Made by a program: the position numbers and the translations under genes. Positions 7,450 to 16,346 of a DNA stretch of 64,000 nucleotides are shown piece after piece. The notes beneath the pieces were generated by a model. It was not told where the DNA came from. It ran no database searches and saw nothing but the letters and a program-made list of their open reading frames with translations. The DNA is from Aliihoeflea sp. 40Bstr573 (lineage in GTDB: Bacteria > Pseudomonadota > Alphaproteobacteria > Rhizobiales > Rhizobiaceae). How positions within the stretch are numbered: the first letter of the stretch is position 1; each line of letters begins with the position of its first letter. The stretch covers positions 1-64,000 of the forward strand of contig NZ_JAAAMH010000008.1 of the NCBI RefSeq assembly GCF_024105655.1, given 5' to 3'.

Positions 7450-8346
7450 TCAATACGCCCAGCTACGCGCCTTCGCGATCAGGAAGTCCCGGAAGACATG
7501 CAGCTTCACCTGGTTGCGCATGGCATCGGGGTAGCAGAAATAGGTGTCGAACGACGGCACCTCGGTTTCCGGCATGAGTTGGACGAGCGGCGAGCCCTGC
7601 TCGATCGTGTAGTCGGGCAGCATGCCGATGCCGGCGCCTTTTTCGATCGCCGCCTTGATCGACAGGATGTTGTTGATCTGCAAACTCGCGACCCGTTTCG
7701 AGCCTTCCGGCCGTCCTGCCGTCTCCAGCCAGTTCATGTCGGCCAGGTGCGAAGGGACCGGCTCGCCGAACGTGACGATGCGGTGCTTGTCGAGGTCGGC
7801 GATCGAGGTCGGCTTGCCGTGCTTGGCGATGTAGGACGGCGCGGCGAAGAGGTGGAAATGCACGGTGAACAGCCGGCGCTGGATCAGGTCCGGCTGTTGC
7901 GGCTGGCGAAGGCGGATCGCGCAGTCCGCCTGGCGCAGTGTCAGGTCGAGCTCCTCGTTGGCGAGCACGAGCTGGAGCTGGATGTCGGGATAAAGATCGA
8001 GAAATTCCTGCACGCGCTCGGTCAGCCAGCCCGAGCCGAGCCCGACCGTGGTCGTCACGCGCAGCGGTCCCGATGGCCGGTCGGTCGTCTCGGTGAGCTG
8101 CGCCTTCACCTGTTCGAGCTTCATCAGCACGTCGTGCGCCGTGCGGTAGAGCATCTCGCCCTGCTCGGTCAGCACCAGTCCGCGCGCATGGCGATGAAAG
8201 AGCGCGACGCCGACATCCTGTTCGAGCGCGCTGACCTGCCGCGAGATCGCCGACTGCGACAAGCGCAGCGTCTCGGCGGCATGGGTAAAGGACCCAGCCT
8301 CCGCCGCGGCGTGAAACACGCGCAATTTATCCCAGTCGAGCGCCAT
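7450..8346 (-). CDS. lsrB: LysR-family regulator LsrB/VtlR
   Basis: The 298-residue LysR protein has an N-terminal winged helix (residues 5-62, DKLRVFHAAAEAGSFTHAAE) and a substrate-binding-like effector domain. The N-terminus and its place next to trxB match LsrB of Sinorhizobium meliloti and VtlR of Brucella. In S. meliloti, LsrB activates lipopolysaccharide and glutathione genes and is redox-responsive through cysteines. Cysteines here are C142 and C271. The gene lies 35 bases downstream of trxB on the same strand, so co-transcription is likely. Orthology is from sequence memory plus synteny. Confidence 0.85.
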   Translation of the reverse strand: MALDWDKLRVFHAAAEAGSFTHAAETLRLSQSAISRQVSALEQDVGVALFHRHARGLVLTEQGEMLYRTAHDVLMKLEQVKAQLTETTDRPSGPLRVTTTVGLGSGWLTERVQEFLDLYPDIQLQLVLANEELDLTLRQADCAIRLRQPQQPDLIQRRLFTVHFHLFAAPSYIAKHGKPTSIADLDKHRIVTFGEPVPSHLADMNWLETAGRPEGSKRVASLQINNILSIKAAIEKGAGIGMLPDYTIEQGSPLVQLMPETEVPSFDTYFCYPDAMRNQVKLHVFRDFLIAKARSWAY

Positions 8347-8381
8347 ATTCCCCTCGTATGATTATGTGTTGCGGCGCGGCA

Positions 8382-9353
8382 TTATTCGGCGGCTTCGCGG
8401 TGAACCTCCAGCTCGGCAATGTAGCGTTCCGCCTCCAGCGCCGCCATGCAGCCCATGCCGGCCGCCGTGACGGCCTGGCGATAGATGTCGTCCGTGACGT
8501 CTCCCGCCGCGAAGACGCCCGGAATGTTGGTCGCCGTGGAATCCGGCGCGGTCCACAGATAGCCGTTCGGCTTCTGCTTCACCTTGCCGGCGAAAAGCTC
8601 GACGGCGGGCGAATGGCCGATTGCGACGAAGATGCCGTCGATCGGCATCTCGCTGATCGCGCCGGTTTTCACGTGCCGCAGCTTGAGCCCGGTGACGGAC
8701 GGCGGCAACGGCGCCTTCTTCTCGCCGGTGACCTCCTCGACCGCATGGTCCCAGATCACCTTGACGTTGTCCTTGGCCATCAGCCGGTCGCGCAGGATGC
8801 GCTCGGCGCGGAACTCGTCGCGCCGATGGATGACCGTGACCGATTTGGCCAGATGCGACAGGTAGAGCGCTTCCTCGACCGCCGTATTGCCGCCGCCGAC
8901 CACCACCACGTCCTTGCCGCGATAGAAGAAACCGTCGCAGGTCGCGCAGGCCGAAACGCCGAAACCCATATAGGTCTGCTCTGAGGGAATCCCGAGCCAC
9001 TTGGCCTGCGCGCCCGTCGCGATGATCAGCGCGTCCGCCGTCCATTCCTGGCCGGAGTCGGTGCGAAGGCGGAACGGACGCTGGTCGAGATCGACCGCGG
9101 TCACCAGGTCGCTGACGATCTCGGTGCCGACATGCTCGGCCTGCTTGAGCATCTGCTCCATCAGCCACGGCCCCTGGATAGGGTCGGCGAAGCCTGGATA
9201 GTTCTCGACATCCGTCGTGATCATCAACTGGCCGCCCTGCTGCATGCCGGCGATCAGCACCGGTTTCAGCATCGCCCGGGCGGCATAGATCGCAGCCGTG
9301 TATCCGGCCGGGCCGGAGCCGATGATGAGAACAGGTGCGTGTCGGCTGCCCAT
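8382..9353 (-). CDS. trxB: Thioredoxin-disulfide reductase
   Basis: The 323-residue flavoprotein has two nucleotide-binding motifs (GSGPAGYTAA near 12-21 for FAD, GGGNTAVEEA for NADPH) and the redox-active CATC (C136, C139) followed by DGFF. It uses NADPH to reduce thioredoxin in the cytoplasm. The ATG at 9353 follows GAGGGG at proper spacing; a longer frame upstream lacks a site. It precedes lsrB and diverges from an Lrp-family gene. Confidence 0.95.
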   Translation of the reverse strand: MGSRHAPVLIIGSGPAGYTAAIYAARAMLKPVLIAGMQQGGQLMITTDVENYPGFADPIQGPWLMEQMLKQAEHVGTEIVSDLVTAVDLDQRPFRLRTDSGQEWTADALIIATGAQAKWLGIPSEQTYMGFGVSACATCDGFFYRGKDVVVVGGGNTAVEEALYLSHLAKSVTVIHRRDEFRAERILRDRLMAKDNVKVIWDHAVEEVTGEKKAPLPPSVTGLKLRHVKTGAISEMPIDGIFVAIGHSPAVELFAGKVKQKPNGYLWTAPDSTATNIPGVFAAGDVTDDIYRQAVTAAGMGCMAALEAERYIAELEVHREAAE

Positions 9354-9560
9354 GGCAAGACCCCTCGAAATAACCGCGCATTGGCGCGCCATAAAATACC
9401 AAAGGTCGATCTAAGTATGACCATGGGTGCGGTGCAAGGCGGCAATGTCATTTCACACAGTTGCGTCGGCAAGGTGACACTTACCGCATGCCGGTTGTCC
9501 CCACCATTCCGGCATAGCGTCGCATGCGCCATTGCGAAAATTCGCTGTTTGGGTAATTTC

Positions 9561-9578
9561 CTTTCGTCTGTACGAAAG
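9561..9578. promoter_or_regulatory. Putative autoregulatory operator of the Lrp-family gene
   Basis: CTTTCGT (9561-9567), CTGT, ACGAAAG (9572-9578) is a perfect palindrome ending 23 bases before the ATG of the regulator, in the trxB/lrp divergent region. A further GCGAAAG half-like word lies at 9591-9597. Confidence 0.5.
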
Positions 9579-9601
9579 ATTCGTGCGCAAGCGAAAGACG
9601 T

Positions 9602-10075
9602 ATGATGAAAGCCGACCTCGACGCCATCGACTGGAAAATCCTGGCCGAGCTTCAGTCGGATGGGCGCATGACGAATGTCGAACTGTCGCGCCGCGTCGGC
9701 ATTTCCGCGCCGCCCTGCCTGCGCCGCGTCAAGCGGTTGGAGGATGCCGGCGTCATCCGGGGCTACCGCGCGCTCTTGAACACGCAGGACCTCGGCCTTC
9801 ACGTGGTCGCCTTTTGCCTCGTCGGTCTCAACCACCAGTCCGAGTCGGATTTGAAGGCCTTCGCCGAAAAGACGCGCGCCTGGCCGATCGTGCGCCGCGC
9901 CTGGATGGTGTCCGGCGAAAGCGACTTCATGCTCCATTGCGTGGCCAAGGACCTTGCCGCCTTCCAGACCTTCGTCATCGAGGAACTGACCTCCGCGCCC
10001 AATGTCGACACGGTCCGCACGGCGCTGACGATCCGCCAGATCAAGGACGAAGGCCTCGCGGCGATCGGCGAGTGA
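9602..10075 (+). CDS. Lrp/AsnC-family transcriptional regulator (lrp3-like)
   Basis: The 157-residue protein has an N-terminal helix-turn-helix (LDAIDWKILAELQSDGRMTN, then SRRVGISAPPCLRRVKRLE) and a C-terminal RAM ligand domain. In S. meliloti an Lrp gene sits at this place beside trxB and lsrB and is co-transcribed with lipopolysaccharide genes under LsrB; the same order is seen here, although the first sugar transferase gene here is on the other strand. Two adjacent ATG codons (9602, 9605) are possible starts. The binding site is weak. Confidence 0.9.
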   Translation: MMKADLDAIDWKILAELQSDGRMTNVELSRRVGISAPPCLRRVKRLEDAGVIRGYRALLNTQDLGLHVVAFCLVGLNHQSESDLKAFAEKTRAWPIVRRAWMVSGESDFMLHCVAKDLAAFQTFVIEELTSAPNVDTVRTALTIRQIKDEGLAAIGE

Positions 10076-10076
10076 T

Positions 10077-10880
10077 TCACTTGAAGGGGATGCGGCCCCA
10101 CCGCGTCGCGCCGAACAGCGACCGCGCACGTCCCGCGATTGCGATTGCGCCCTTGATGACACCCGAGGCGACTTCCCGTCGGACCTTCGCCAGCACCCCC
10201 AGCTTGCGGCGCGTTGACAGCCGCTCCTCGTAGAGCTGGCTTCGATACGTCCGCGCCTCGCCGTCGAGAGGCCGCAATTTTCTGAGCTTCAGCCCCTGGA
10301 TCGCCACCGCCGGCACGAGTTGATGCGCCCGCGCGCGGGCGAATGGCTCGCCTTCGGGGTCGAACAGGAAGTCGTCCACCTGCCGGTCGATCGTCGCGCT
10401 CAGTTCGACCAGCATGCGCGCCGTCGCGGCATCCAGCGCATAGGCCCCTGCGCCAAGATGCCTGCCGGTCAACAGATGCACGGCGCGCCCGTGGACCGTA
10501 GCGACCTGCGCCTTGCGGATGAATGTGGGCGCGAGATAGGTTTCCAGCTTGACGAGCCCGGCTTCCCTGGGAAACCAGTCTGCGTTGCGCAAGAACGGCG
10601 CGGCGCCCTCGCCGAGAAATATGTCGTCCTCGAGCACCAATCCATGGCTCTCTCCGCTCTCGACGAGCGCCTGCCAGCAGCGGCGGTGGCTCATGAAGCA
10701 GGCGATTTCGCCCCGGCTCAGATGACGTCCCTCCAGCGCGTCGACACCGGCAATGATGTCGCCCGCCTGCCCGTCCGTCGCGGCAACGCGCGTGAACGCC
10801 ACGCCGATGCGGCCGAACTCGCGCTCCATATGCGCAAGGCGTTCGGGCGCGCGGTCGAGATTGATGACAAGAACGAGCAT
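10077..10880 (-). CDS. Glycosyltransferase family 25 (lipopolysaccharide synthesis)
   Basis: The 267-residue protein starts MLVLVINLDRAPERLAHM, the standard opening of family 25 transferases, and has the acidic motif LVLEDDIFL and RCWQALVESG. Such enzymes add sugars to the lipopolysaccharide core. It ends one base from the end of the convergent Lrp gene and diverges from the next transferase. I chose the ATG at 10880 because the family alignment begins there. The binding site is poor. The exact sugar is unknown. Confidence 0.85.
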   Translation of the reverse strand: MLVLVINLDRAPERLAHMEREFGRIGVAFTRVAATDGQAGDIIAGVDALEGRHLSRGEIACFMSHRRCWQALVESGESHGLVLEDDIFLGEGAAPFLRNADWFPREAGLVKLETYLAPTFIRKAQVATVHGRAVHLLTGRHLGAGAYALDAATARMLVELSATIDRQVDDFLFDPEGEPFARARAHQLVPAVAIQGLKLRKLRPLDGEARTYRSQLYEERLSTRRKLGVLAKVRREVASGVIKGAIAIAGRARSLFGATRWGRIPFK

Positions 10881-10985
10881 AGCGCACCGGAAGCGTTGCA
10901 ATCGCCACTTCCTATGTGACCGGCGCACCGGATGACAAGTCTTGCGCGCCGCGCTAGACACCGCTGCAAACACAGCAGAGGCGAT

Positions 10986-11939
10986 GTGAGCGAAACCGTC
11001 AGCGGATACCAGTTCAAGCCGGCCGACCTCGGCGTCGGCCGTCGCACGCCCGGCATCAGCATCTTCATGCGCGTTCGCAACGGCGCCGATTTTCTCGAAG
11101 CCGCGATCCGCAGCCATGCCGGCGCGGTCGACGAGATCGTCGCGGTTCACAACCAGTGCACCGACGGCTCGGACGAAATCCTTCACCGTCTCGCCGTCGA
11201 GCTCGGCCCGAAGCTGCGCGTGATCCACTATCGTGACCGCGTCTTCCCGCCCGGCAGCGAAGGCCATGCGCGCGAGGCAGCGGATTCGCCGGCAAGCTTC
11301 GTGAACATGTCGAATTTCGCACTCGCGCAGACCCGCCACACGGTCGCGATGAAGCTCGACGACGATCATGTCGCGATCGCCGACCGCTTCGCCAGCTTGG
11401 CCGCCCGCGTCAGGTCAAGCGCGTTCCGGCTGAAGGAAACACTCTGCTTCTCCGGCATCAACCTTGCGCGCGGGGCCGATGGCTCGGTCGGCGTGCCGGC
11501 CCACGAGCCACTGGTCGGCACCGGCGATCATTTCCTGTTCGAGGTGCGTCCCGACACCTCGTTCCGCCACGACCCGCGTTTCGAGCATTTCCACAACGCC
11601 GATCCCCGCGTGTTCGGCGACATCACCTACTGGCACCTGAAATACCTGAAGGCCGGGCTCGGCTTTGCCAATTACGAGTTGGACGAAACGCCCAATCCGC
11701 GCTTCGAGCGCAAGAAGAAGCGGCTGATGGAAAACCGCAGGCTCTTGACCGTCGAGGCGCTTGCCGCGCAACAGCCCGCCTGGGCGGGGCTTGCGCGTCA
11801 TCTGCCGCTGCCCGAAAAGACCAGGCTCAAACTCGCGCGCGCCGCCTGCCTGCGAACCGATCCGCCGGCCCTCGACCTCGACCTCGCCGCACTGCGATCG
11901 GCCACTGGAGACAGAAATGACGACCACGATCCCCGATAA
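10986..11939 (+). CDS. Glycosyltransferase-like protein, GT-A fold
   Basis: The 317-residue protein contains ISIFMRVRNGADFLEAAIRS near the N-terminus and the metal/nucleotide motif KLDDDH, as in family 2 type transferases. GTG at 10986 follows AGAGG and matches the family start better than the ATG at 10932. It overlaps the next transferase gene by 23 bases and is transcribed with it. The location suggests lipopolysaccharide or other surface sugar synthesis. The donor and acceptor cannot be deduced. Confidence 0.75.
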   Translation: MSETVSGYQFKPADLGVGRRTPGISIFMRVRNGADFLEAAIRSHAGAVDEIVAVHNQCTDGSDEILHRLAVELGPKLRVIHYRDRVFPPGSEGHAREAADSPASFVNMSNFALAQTRHTVAMKLDDDHVAIADRFASLAARVRSSAFRLKETLCFSGINLARGADGSVGVPAHEPLVGTGDHFLFEVRPDTSFRHDPRFEHFHNADPRVFGDITYWHLKYLKAGLGFANYELDETPNPRFERKKKRLMENRRLLTVEALAAQQPAWAGLARHLPLPEKTRLKLARAACLRTDPPALDLDLAALRSATGDRNDDHDPR

Positions 11940-12651
11940 TGTGACGATCGTTCTGACGAGCTGCGGCCGGTGGGATTTCCTGGTCGTCTCGCTCGACACG
12001 TTCCTCGCGCATCACAAGCCCGGCCGGTTCATCCTCGTCGAGGACTCCGCCGACCACGACTTCGCCGCCCGCATCCAGGAACGCTACCCGCAGATCGAAG
12101 TCGTGCTCAACGACCCGCGTCTTGGCCAGCACAAGGCGATCGACCGCGTCTACGCGATGATCGACACGCCCTACATCCTCCATCTGGAAGACGACTGGCA
12201 TTTCCTTGGCGAAATGGACATCGCCGACGGCATCAAGGTGCTGGAAACGAACCGGGCCGGCATCACCGCCGTCTGCTTCGCCCGCTTCACCGGTCTGAAG
12301 AAGCGCCAGCGCATCTTCGGGCACAAGGTCGACCACGACGGCCGCCCCTACATGCACATGGGCCGCTCACACCGCGAATGGCACGGTTTTTCCTTCTATC
12401 CGAGCGTCCTGCGCAAGGATCTGTGGGTGGAGCACGGGCCGTATGCGAAGTTCCAGAACGAGCGTGCGATTTCGAAGCACATGAAGGCGGCCGGCAAGGA
12501 AATGGTTTACCAGCTCCCCGGCGTCGGCGTTCACGTCGGCTCCGGAAAAAGCGTCTACGACCCGGCGCGCGCCAATGAAAAGCGCCGCGTCACCGGCGCC
12601 TTCTGGTCCCGCCTCTTCGGCCGCAAACGGTATTTTTTCGACAAGGGATAA
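11917..12651 (+). CDS. Glycosyltransferase family 2-like protein
   Basis: The 244-residue product begins with a transferase core (NVTIVLTSCGRWDFLVVSLD), has ILVEDSAD, and carries LHLEDDWHFL, the likely DxD-type site. The ATG at 11917 has GGAG 6 bases upstream and lies inside the end of the preceding gene, so the two are coupled. Together with the family 25 gene next door it makes a three-gene sugar transferase group. A palindromic repeat follows within 40 bases. Confidence 0.8.
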   Translation: MTTTIPDNVTIVLTSCGRWDFLVVSLDTFLAHHKPGRFILVEDSADHDFAARIQERYPQIEVVLNDPRLGQHKAIDRVYAMIDTPYILHLEDDWHFLGEMDIADGIKVLETNRAGITAVCFARFTGLKKRQRIFGHKVDHDGRPYMHMGRSHREWHGFSFYPSVLRKDLWVEHGPYAKFQNERAISKHMKAAGKEMVYQLPGVGVHVGSGKSVYDPARANEKRRVTGAFWSRLFGRKRYFFDKG

Positions 12652-12681
12652 GGCAGGAGAAGGGTCGATTCTGTCGAAGAG

Positions 12682-12836
12682 GACCCCCACCCTGCATCCC
12701 TCCCCACAAGGGGGAGGGAGTCCGTGAGCGCTACGCCTCAACGGTCAATGCACCACCCCGTTTCAACGGCAAACTCAACGCTGACGCCTCCCTCCCCCTT
12801 GTGGGGAGGGATAAAGGGTGGGGGTCAATTCACAAA
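12682..12836. repeat. Long inverted repeat element (copy 1 of 2)
   Basis: Arms of about 37 bases, beginning GACCCCCACCCTGCATCCC and ending GGGATAAAGGGTGGGGGTC, face each other around about 80 bases of unrelated sequence. A second copy lies at 52474-52618. Both sit between genes, just after a coding end, as expected for rhizobial extragenic mosaic repeats. Confidence 0.85.
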
Positions 12837-12878
12837 GAATCGACCAAAACCGCCCACCGCCATTTCAAAGCGCGGCAC

Positions 12879-13352
12879 TCACGCCCAGCGCAACTGCACG
12901 ATCTCGTAGCCCCTGGCGCCGCCGGGCGCGTTGACTTCGATCTCGTCGCCGACGCCCTTGCCGATCAGCGCACGGGCGATGGGCGAGGAGATCGAGATGC
13001 GGCCGGCCTTCACGTCGGCTTCCTGATCGCCGACGATCTGGTAGGTCTTTTCCTCTTCGGTGTCCTCGTCGACGAGGACCACGGTGGCGCCGAACTTGAT
13101 CGTGTCGCCGGAAAGCTTCGACACGTCGATCACCTCGGCGCGTGCGACGAGGTCTTCGAGTTCGTTGATGCGACCCTCATTGAGGCTCTGCGCCTCTTTG
13201 GCCGAGTGGTACTCGGCGTTTTCCGAGAGGTCGCCATGGGCGCGTGCCTCGGAGATCGCTTCGATGATGCGCGGCCGCTCTTCCTGCTGGCGCCAGCGCA
13301 ACTCTTCCTTCAGCGATTCGAAACCGGGGCCGGTCATCGGGACCTTGTTCAT
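12879..13352 (-). CDS. greA: Transcription elongation factor GreA
   Basis: The 157-residue protein opens [18 protein letters not shown], the GreA N-terminal coiled coil with the acidic tip [14 protein letters not shown], followed by the FKBP-like C-terminal domain ([18 protein letters not shown]). It inserts into the RNA polymerase secondary channel and triggers cleavage of backtracked transcripts. The ATG at 13352 follows AAAGGT. It is convergent with the sugar transferase genes. Confidence 0.97.
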   Translation of the reverse strand: MNKVPMTGPGFESLKEELRWRQQEERPRIIEAISEARAHGDLSENAEYHSAKEAQSLNEGRINELEDLVARAEVIDVSKLSGDTIKFGATVVLVDEDTEEEKTYQIVGDQEADVKAGRISISSPIARALIGKGVGDEIEVNAPGGARGYEIVQLRWA

Positions 13353-13528
13353 TTCTATCGACCTTTCGTCGTAATTCCTGTCGGTTGTCTTTTGTTCTTT
13401 CGACGGCGGGGATAACGCAAAAGGACGGCTCGGCAGCCTCGGCTAACGAACCGTCCAAATCCCTGATCCCGACAATATAGCAATCGATTGGCGATTTTCA
13501 CGCAAATTCTGATGTCGGGCGCGTCAGA

Positions 13529-13879
13529 TCACGATCGAAAGATCAGCGCCGCTCCCGCTGCAATGAGGATGAAGCCAGCGACATGGTTCAAGGTGATCGC
13601 CTCCTTCAGGTAGAACACCGAGAACAGGACGAAGACGCAAAGCGTGATCACCTCCTGCATCGTTTTCAGTTGCGCGGCCGAATAAGCTTCGTGACCGATG
13701 CGGTTGGCTGGTACGGCGAGCCAGTATTCGAAGAAGGCGATGAACCACGAGATCATCACCACTGCGTAAAGCGGCGCGGCCTTGAATTTCAGGTGCCCAT
13801 ACCAGGCGAAGGTCATGAAGACCTTCGAAGCGACAAGAAGGAGGATCGGCAGGACCTTGGCGGAAAGGAGGATCGACAT
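13529..13879 (-). CDS. DUF486 small membrane protein (DMT superfamily)
   Basis: The 116-residue protein has four membrane segments (about 5-25, 37-55, 74-92, 98-114) with KVFMTFAWYGHLKF and AWAVPANRIG-like motifs of DUF486, a four-helix relative of drug/metabolite exporters. The longer upstream frame on the same strand reads through an unrelated region and I reject it. ATG at 13879 follows AGGAGGATC. The transported substrate is unknown. Confidence 0.85.
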   Translation of the reverse strand: MSILLSAKVLPILLLVASKVFMTFAWYGHLKFKAAPLYAVVMISWFIAFFEYWLAVPANRIGHEAYSAAQLKTMQEVITLCVFVLFSVFYLKEAITLNHVAGFILIAAGAALIFRS

Positions 13880-13999
13880 GAATGAAAACCGGTTGCGGGA
13901 GCGCCTGCTTTCCGCCCGAACCGCAAATCTGTCAATCGGCGCCTTGTGGAACCGATCCGCGATGCTGCTATAGTGCGTTTCATGTCTGGGAGAGCGAAC

Positions 14000-14425
14000 G
14001 TGCAGCAGCGCTTGCAGCCTGAATTCGAACTGACGATCGATCCCGAAACTGTACGCCAATTCGTCCTGAAGGCGCGCGCCATCTCGGCTGGCCTCAGCGA
14101 CGACTACGATGCCGGCCACGAGCACGAGGTCGAACTCGACGACCAGTCGCGCGACCGCCACGCGCATGACGGACTGGCCGAAGAGGAGGAGGAAAACCTC
14201 ACGGCTTCCGAATTGCGCGCCCTGATCGAGGATCTGAACGTCGATGAGATCGCGGACCTCCTGGCGATCATGTTCATTGGCCGTGGCGATTTTGACGCGC
14301 GCGAATGGGATCAGGCGGTCGCGGAAGCGCGCCCGCGCATCAACAAGCGCATTTCCACCTATCTTCTGGGCATGCCCATGCTGGGCGAATGGCTGGAGGA
14401 AGGGCTTGAGAAGATTGGCGCCTGA
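14000..14425 (+). CDS. DUF3775 protein
   Basis: The 141-residue acidic protein matches DUF3775: N-terminal FELTIDPETVRQFVLKARA, a charged middle (about 60-80) and a conserved C-terminal part with ELRALIEDLNVDEIADLLA and ISTYLLGMPMLGEWLEEGL. It is small, soluble and of unknown function. GTG at 14000 follows GGGAG with 7-base spacing, which I prefer over ATG codons at 13946 and 13982. It diverges from the DUF486 gene. Confidence 0.75.
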   Translation: MQQRLQPEFELTIDPETVRQFVLKARAISAGLSDDYDAGHEHEVELDDQSRDRHAHDGLAEEEEENLTASELRALIEDLNVDEIADLLAIMFIGRGDFDAREWDQAVAEARPRINKRISTYLLGMPMLGEWLEEGLEKIGA

Positions 14426-14493
14426 ATACCGCGCGACACCAAAATTGAGCTTCGCCGTGGCATCGTCTGCGGCGCAGGCGCGTTCCCCTTCCG

Positions 14494-15396
14494 ATGCGCC
14501 CTTTTCTGATCCCCGCTCTGTCGGCCCTGCTGCTCGTTTCCACCGCTGCATTTGCGCAGGAGGGCGGCCAAATGGAGTTGCCCGAGGCAGCCCCCATTCC
14601 GCAGGAGCTTCCGCAAACAGAACGCGAACCGGCCGCACCGCCGCCCCATGAGGGAGACGATACGGCGGAGGATGAACGCAACCGCGCGCCCGGTGACCTG
14701 CCGGCGGACGACGTCCAGCGACTGCCCGAGGAAGAGGCGGCACCCCTGCCCTCGCCACGCCCCGAGGCGCCAGGCGAACCTGAGCCCGGTCGAACGATCG
14801 CCGACGAGCCCCTTCCCGAAACTCCCCGCTCCCCGCTGCGATCGATCGCAATGCCGTCCGAGGAAATCGCCTGCCGCGCGCGCCTGCGCGAACTGGGCGT
14901 CGCCTTCGAGGAGCACCCGCCCCAATCCGAGCCCGAAGGCTGCGAGATGGAGTATCCGATCGCCGTTGCCTCGCTCGGCGGCGGGGTCGAACTCGAACCG
15001 GACGCGGTGATGAACTGCGCGATCGCCGAGGCCAATGCGCGCTTCGTGCGCGATCATGCGCAGGAGACGGCTACGCGGCATCTTTCCTCGCGCATCGCCA
15101 CCGTCAACCAGGTCTCCGGCTATGTCTGCCGCCCCCGGAATGGAACGCGCAAGCTCTCCGAGCACGCCTTCGGCAATGCGCTCGACTGGGGGGCGGTCAT
15201 TCTCGAGGATGAACGCCGTCTCGACGTGCGCGCCTATCGCCGCGGCTCTGCGGAGGCGACTTTCTTCGCAGGACTTCGCAAGGCTGCGTGCGGACCATTC
15301 ACCACCGTGCTTGGCCCCGGCACCGACGCCGACCACGCCGACCACTTCCATTTCGATCTGGCGGAACGCTCCAACGGCTCGACTTACTGCCGTTAA
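14494..15396 (+). CDS. Extensin-like C-terminal domain protein (first of a tandem pair)
   Basis: The 300-residue protein has a signal peptide (cleavage near residue 22), a proline/glutamate-rich linker (about 25-115) and an extensin-like C domain (about 120-300). The domain carries SEHAFGNALD (222-231) and HADHFHFD (281-288), a pattern like the zinc sites of VanY/M15 peptidoglycan peptidases (SxHxxGxAxD and HxH). I infer a periplasmic cell-wall hydrolase or binding role. A paralogue follows 75 bases downstream. Confidence 0.85.
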   Translation: MRPFLIPALSALLLVSTAAFAQEGGQMELPEAAPIPQELPQTEREPAAPPPHEGDDTAEDERNRAPGDLPADDVQRLPEEEAAPLPSPRPEAPGEPEPGRTIADEPLPETPRSPLRSIAMPSEEIACRARLRELGVAFEEHPPQSEPEGCEMEYPIAVASLGGGVELEPDAVMNCAIAEANARFVRDHAQETATRHLSSRIATVNQVSGYVCRPRNGTRKLSEHAFGNALDWGAVILEDERRLDVRAYRRGSAEATFFAGLRKAACGPFTTVLGPGTDADHADHFHFDLAERSNGSTYCR

Positions 15397-15471
15397 CCTT
15401 ACGCGCAGACTTCATTTACCCTTTTTGCCTAACCTTCATTTTGACGGGACAGGAAGACGGGTTTCAGTATC

Positions 15472-16299
15472 ATGCGTAAAGCGTTCGGCGCGTATTTGCC
15501 GGGCAAGGTCCGCGCCGTCGCGAGCGTTCTCGCGGTTGCGGCAGGCGCCATTGCCTTCACTTCCTGTTCTGTCATCGACGTCATGTCGCCCGAGCCGCGC
15601 GCCGATGTCGGCTACACCTCCTCGATCGCAGCCGTCACGCCGCGTGCGCCCGTCGCGCAGCAGACCGGCCTGCAGCGTCTCGTGCCGTCCAATCCGATGA
15701 TGGTCGGCTATCCGCGCCTCAACCAACCTTCCGCGCCACAGGGCATGTCGATGCCCGCCGACGAGGCCCAGTGCCGCCAGCGCCTGCGCCGCATGGGCGT
15801 CACCTATCGCGATCTGGCCCCGATCAACGATGGCGGGTCGTGCCGCATCGATCATCCGATCCAGGTGTCGAGCCTTGCCGGCAACATAAGGATGCAGCCG
15901 GCCGCGACGCTCAACTGCCAGATGGCCCTCGCCTTCGCGACCTGGACCCGCGAGGAACTCGCCCCCTCCGCCCGCTGGAAATACCTCTCGGGCGTCAAGA
16001 CGATCCATCAGGGGTCGAGCTATTCGTGCCGCCGCATCGCCGGGACGAACACCGCGTCCGAACATTCCAAGGGCAATGCGCTGGATGTCATGCGCATCGA
16101 GCTCAACAGCGGCCGCGACATCGACGTGCGCAAGCCCGGCTGGTTCGCCTTCCGCGAAAAGAGCCTCTTGAAAAACGTGCGCCGCGGCGGCTGCTCCTAC
16201 TTCACCACGGTGCTCGGCCCTGGCTACAATGCCGCCCACGCCGACCATTTCCACTTCGACCTGAAGGGCCGGCGCAACGGCTACGTCGCCTGCAAGTGA
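15472..16299 (+). CDS. Extensin-like C-terminal domain protein (second of a tandem pair)
   Basis: The 275-residue paralogue has a hydrophobic N-terminus (12-30) ending in FTSC, possibly a weak lipobox at C32, a linker and the extensin-like C domain. SEHSKGNALD (196-205) and HADHFHFD (256-263) are preserved, together with paired cysteines shared with the upstream copy. The two genes probably arose by duplication but their linkers differ fully, one acidic and one not. The role is inferred as in the first copy. Confidence 0.85.
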   Translation: MRKAFGAYLPGKVRAVASVLAVAAGAIAFTSCSVIDVMSPEPRADVGYTSSIAAVTPRAPVAQQTGLQRLVPSNPMMVGYPRLNQPSAPQGMSMPADEAQCRQRLRRMGVTYRDLAPINDGGSCRIDHPIQVSSLAGNIRMQPAATLNCQMALAFATWTREELAPSARWKYLSGVKTIHQGSSYSCRRIAGTNTASEHSKGNALDVMRIELNSGRDIDVRKPGWFAFREKSLLKNVRRGGCSYFTTVLGPGYNAAHADHFHFDLKGRRNGYVACK

Positions 16300-16346
16300 T
16301 TTTCCCGCTCGCCTGACGAGAGCGCCTTTGCTACGAAGTGGGGATC

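Noticed and set aside
6053-7534. Overlapping plus-strand frame across dctM
   Set aside because: Out-of-frame shadow of the permease; arginine-rich with no family.
13880-14851. N-terminal extension of the DUF486 gene on the minus strand
   Set aside because: It covers the DUF3775 and extensin-like genes on the other strand; family length is about 116 residues.
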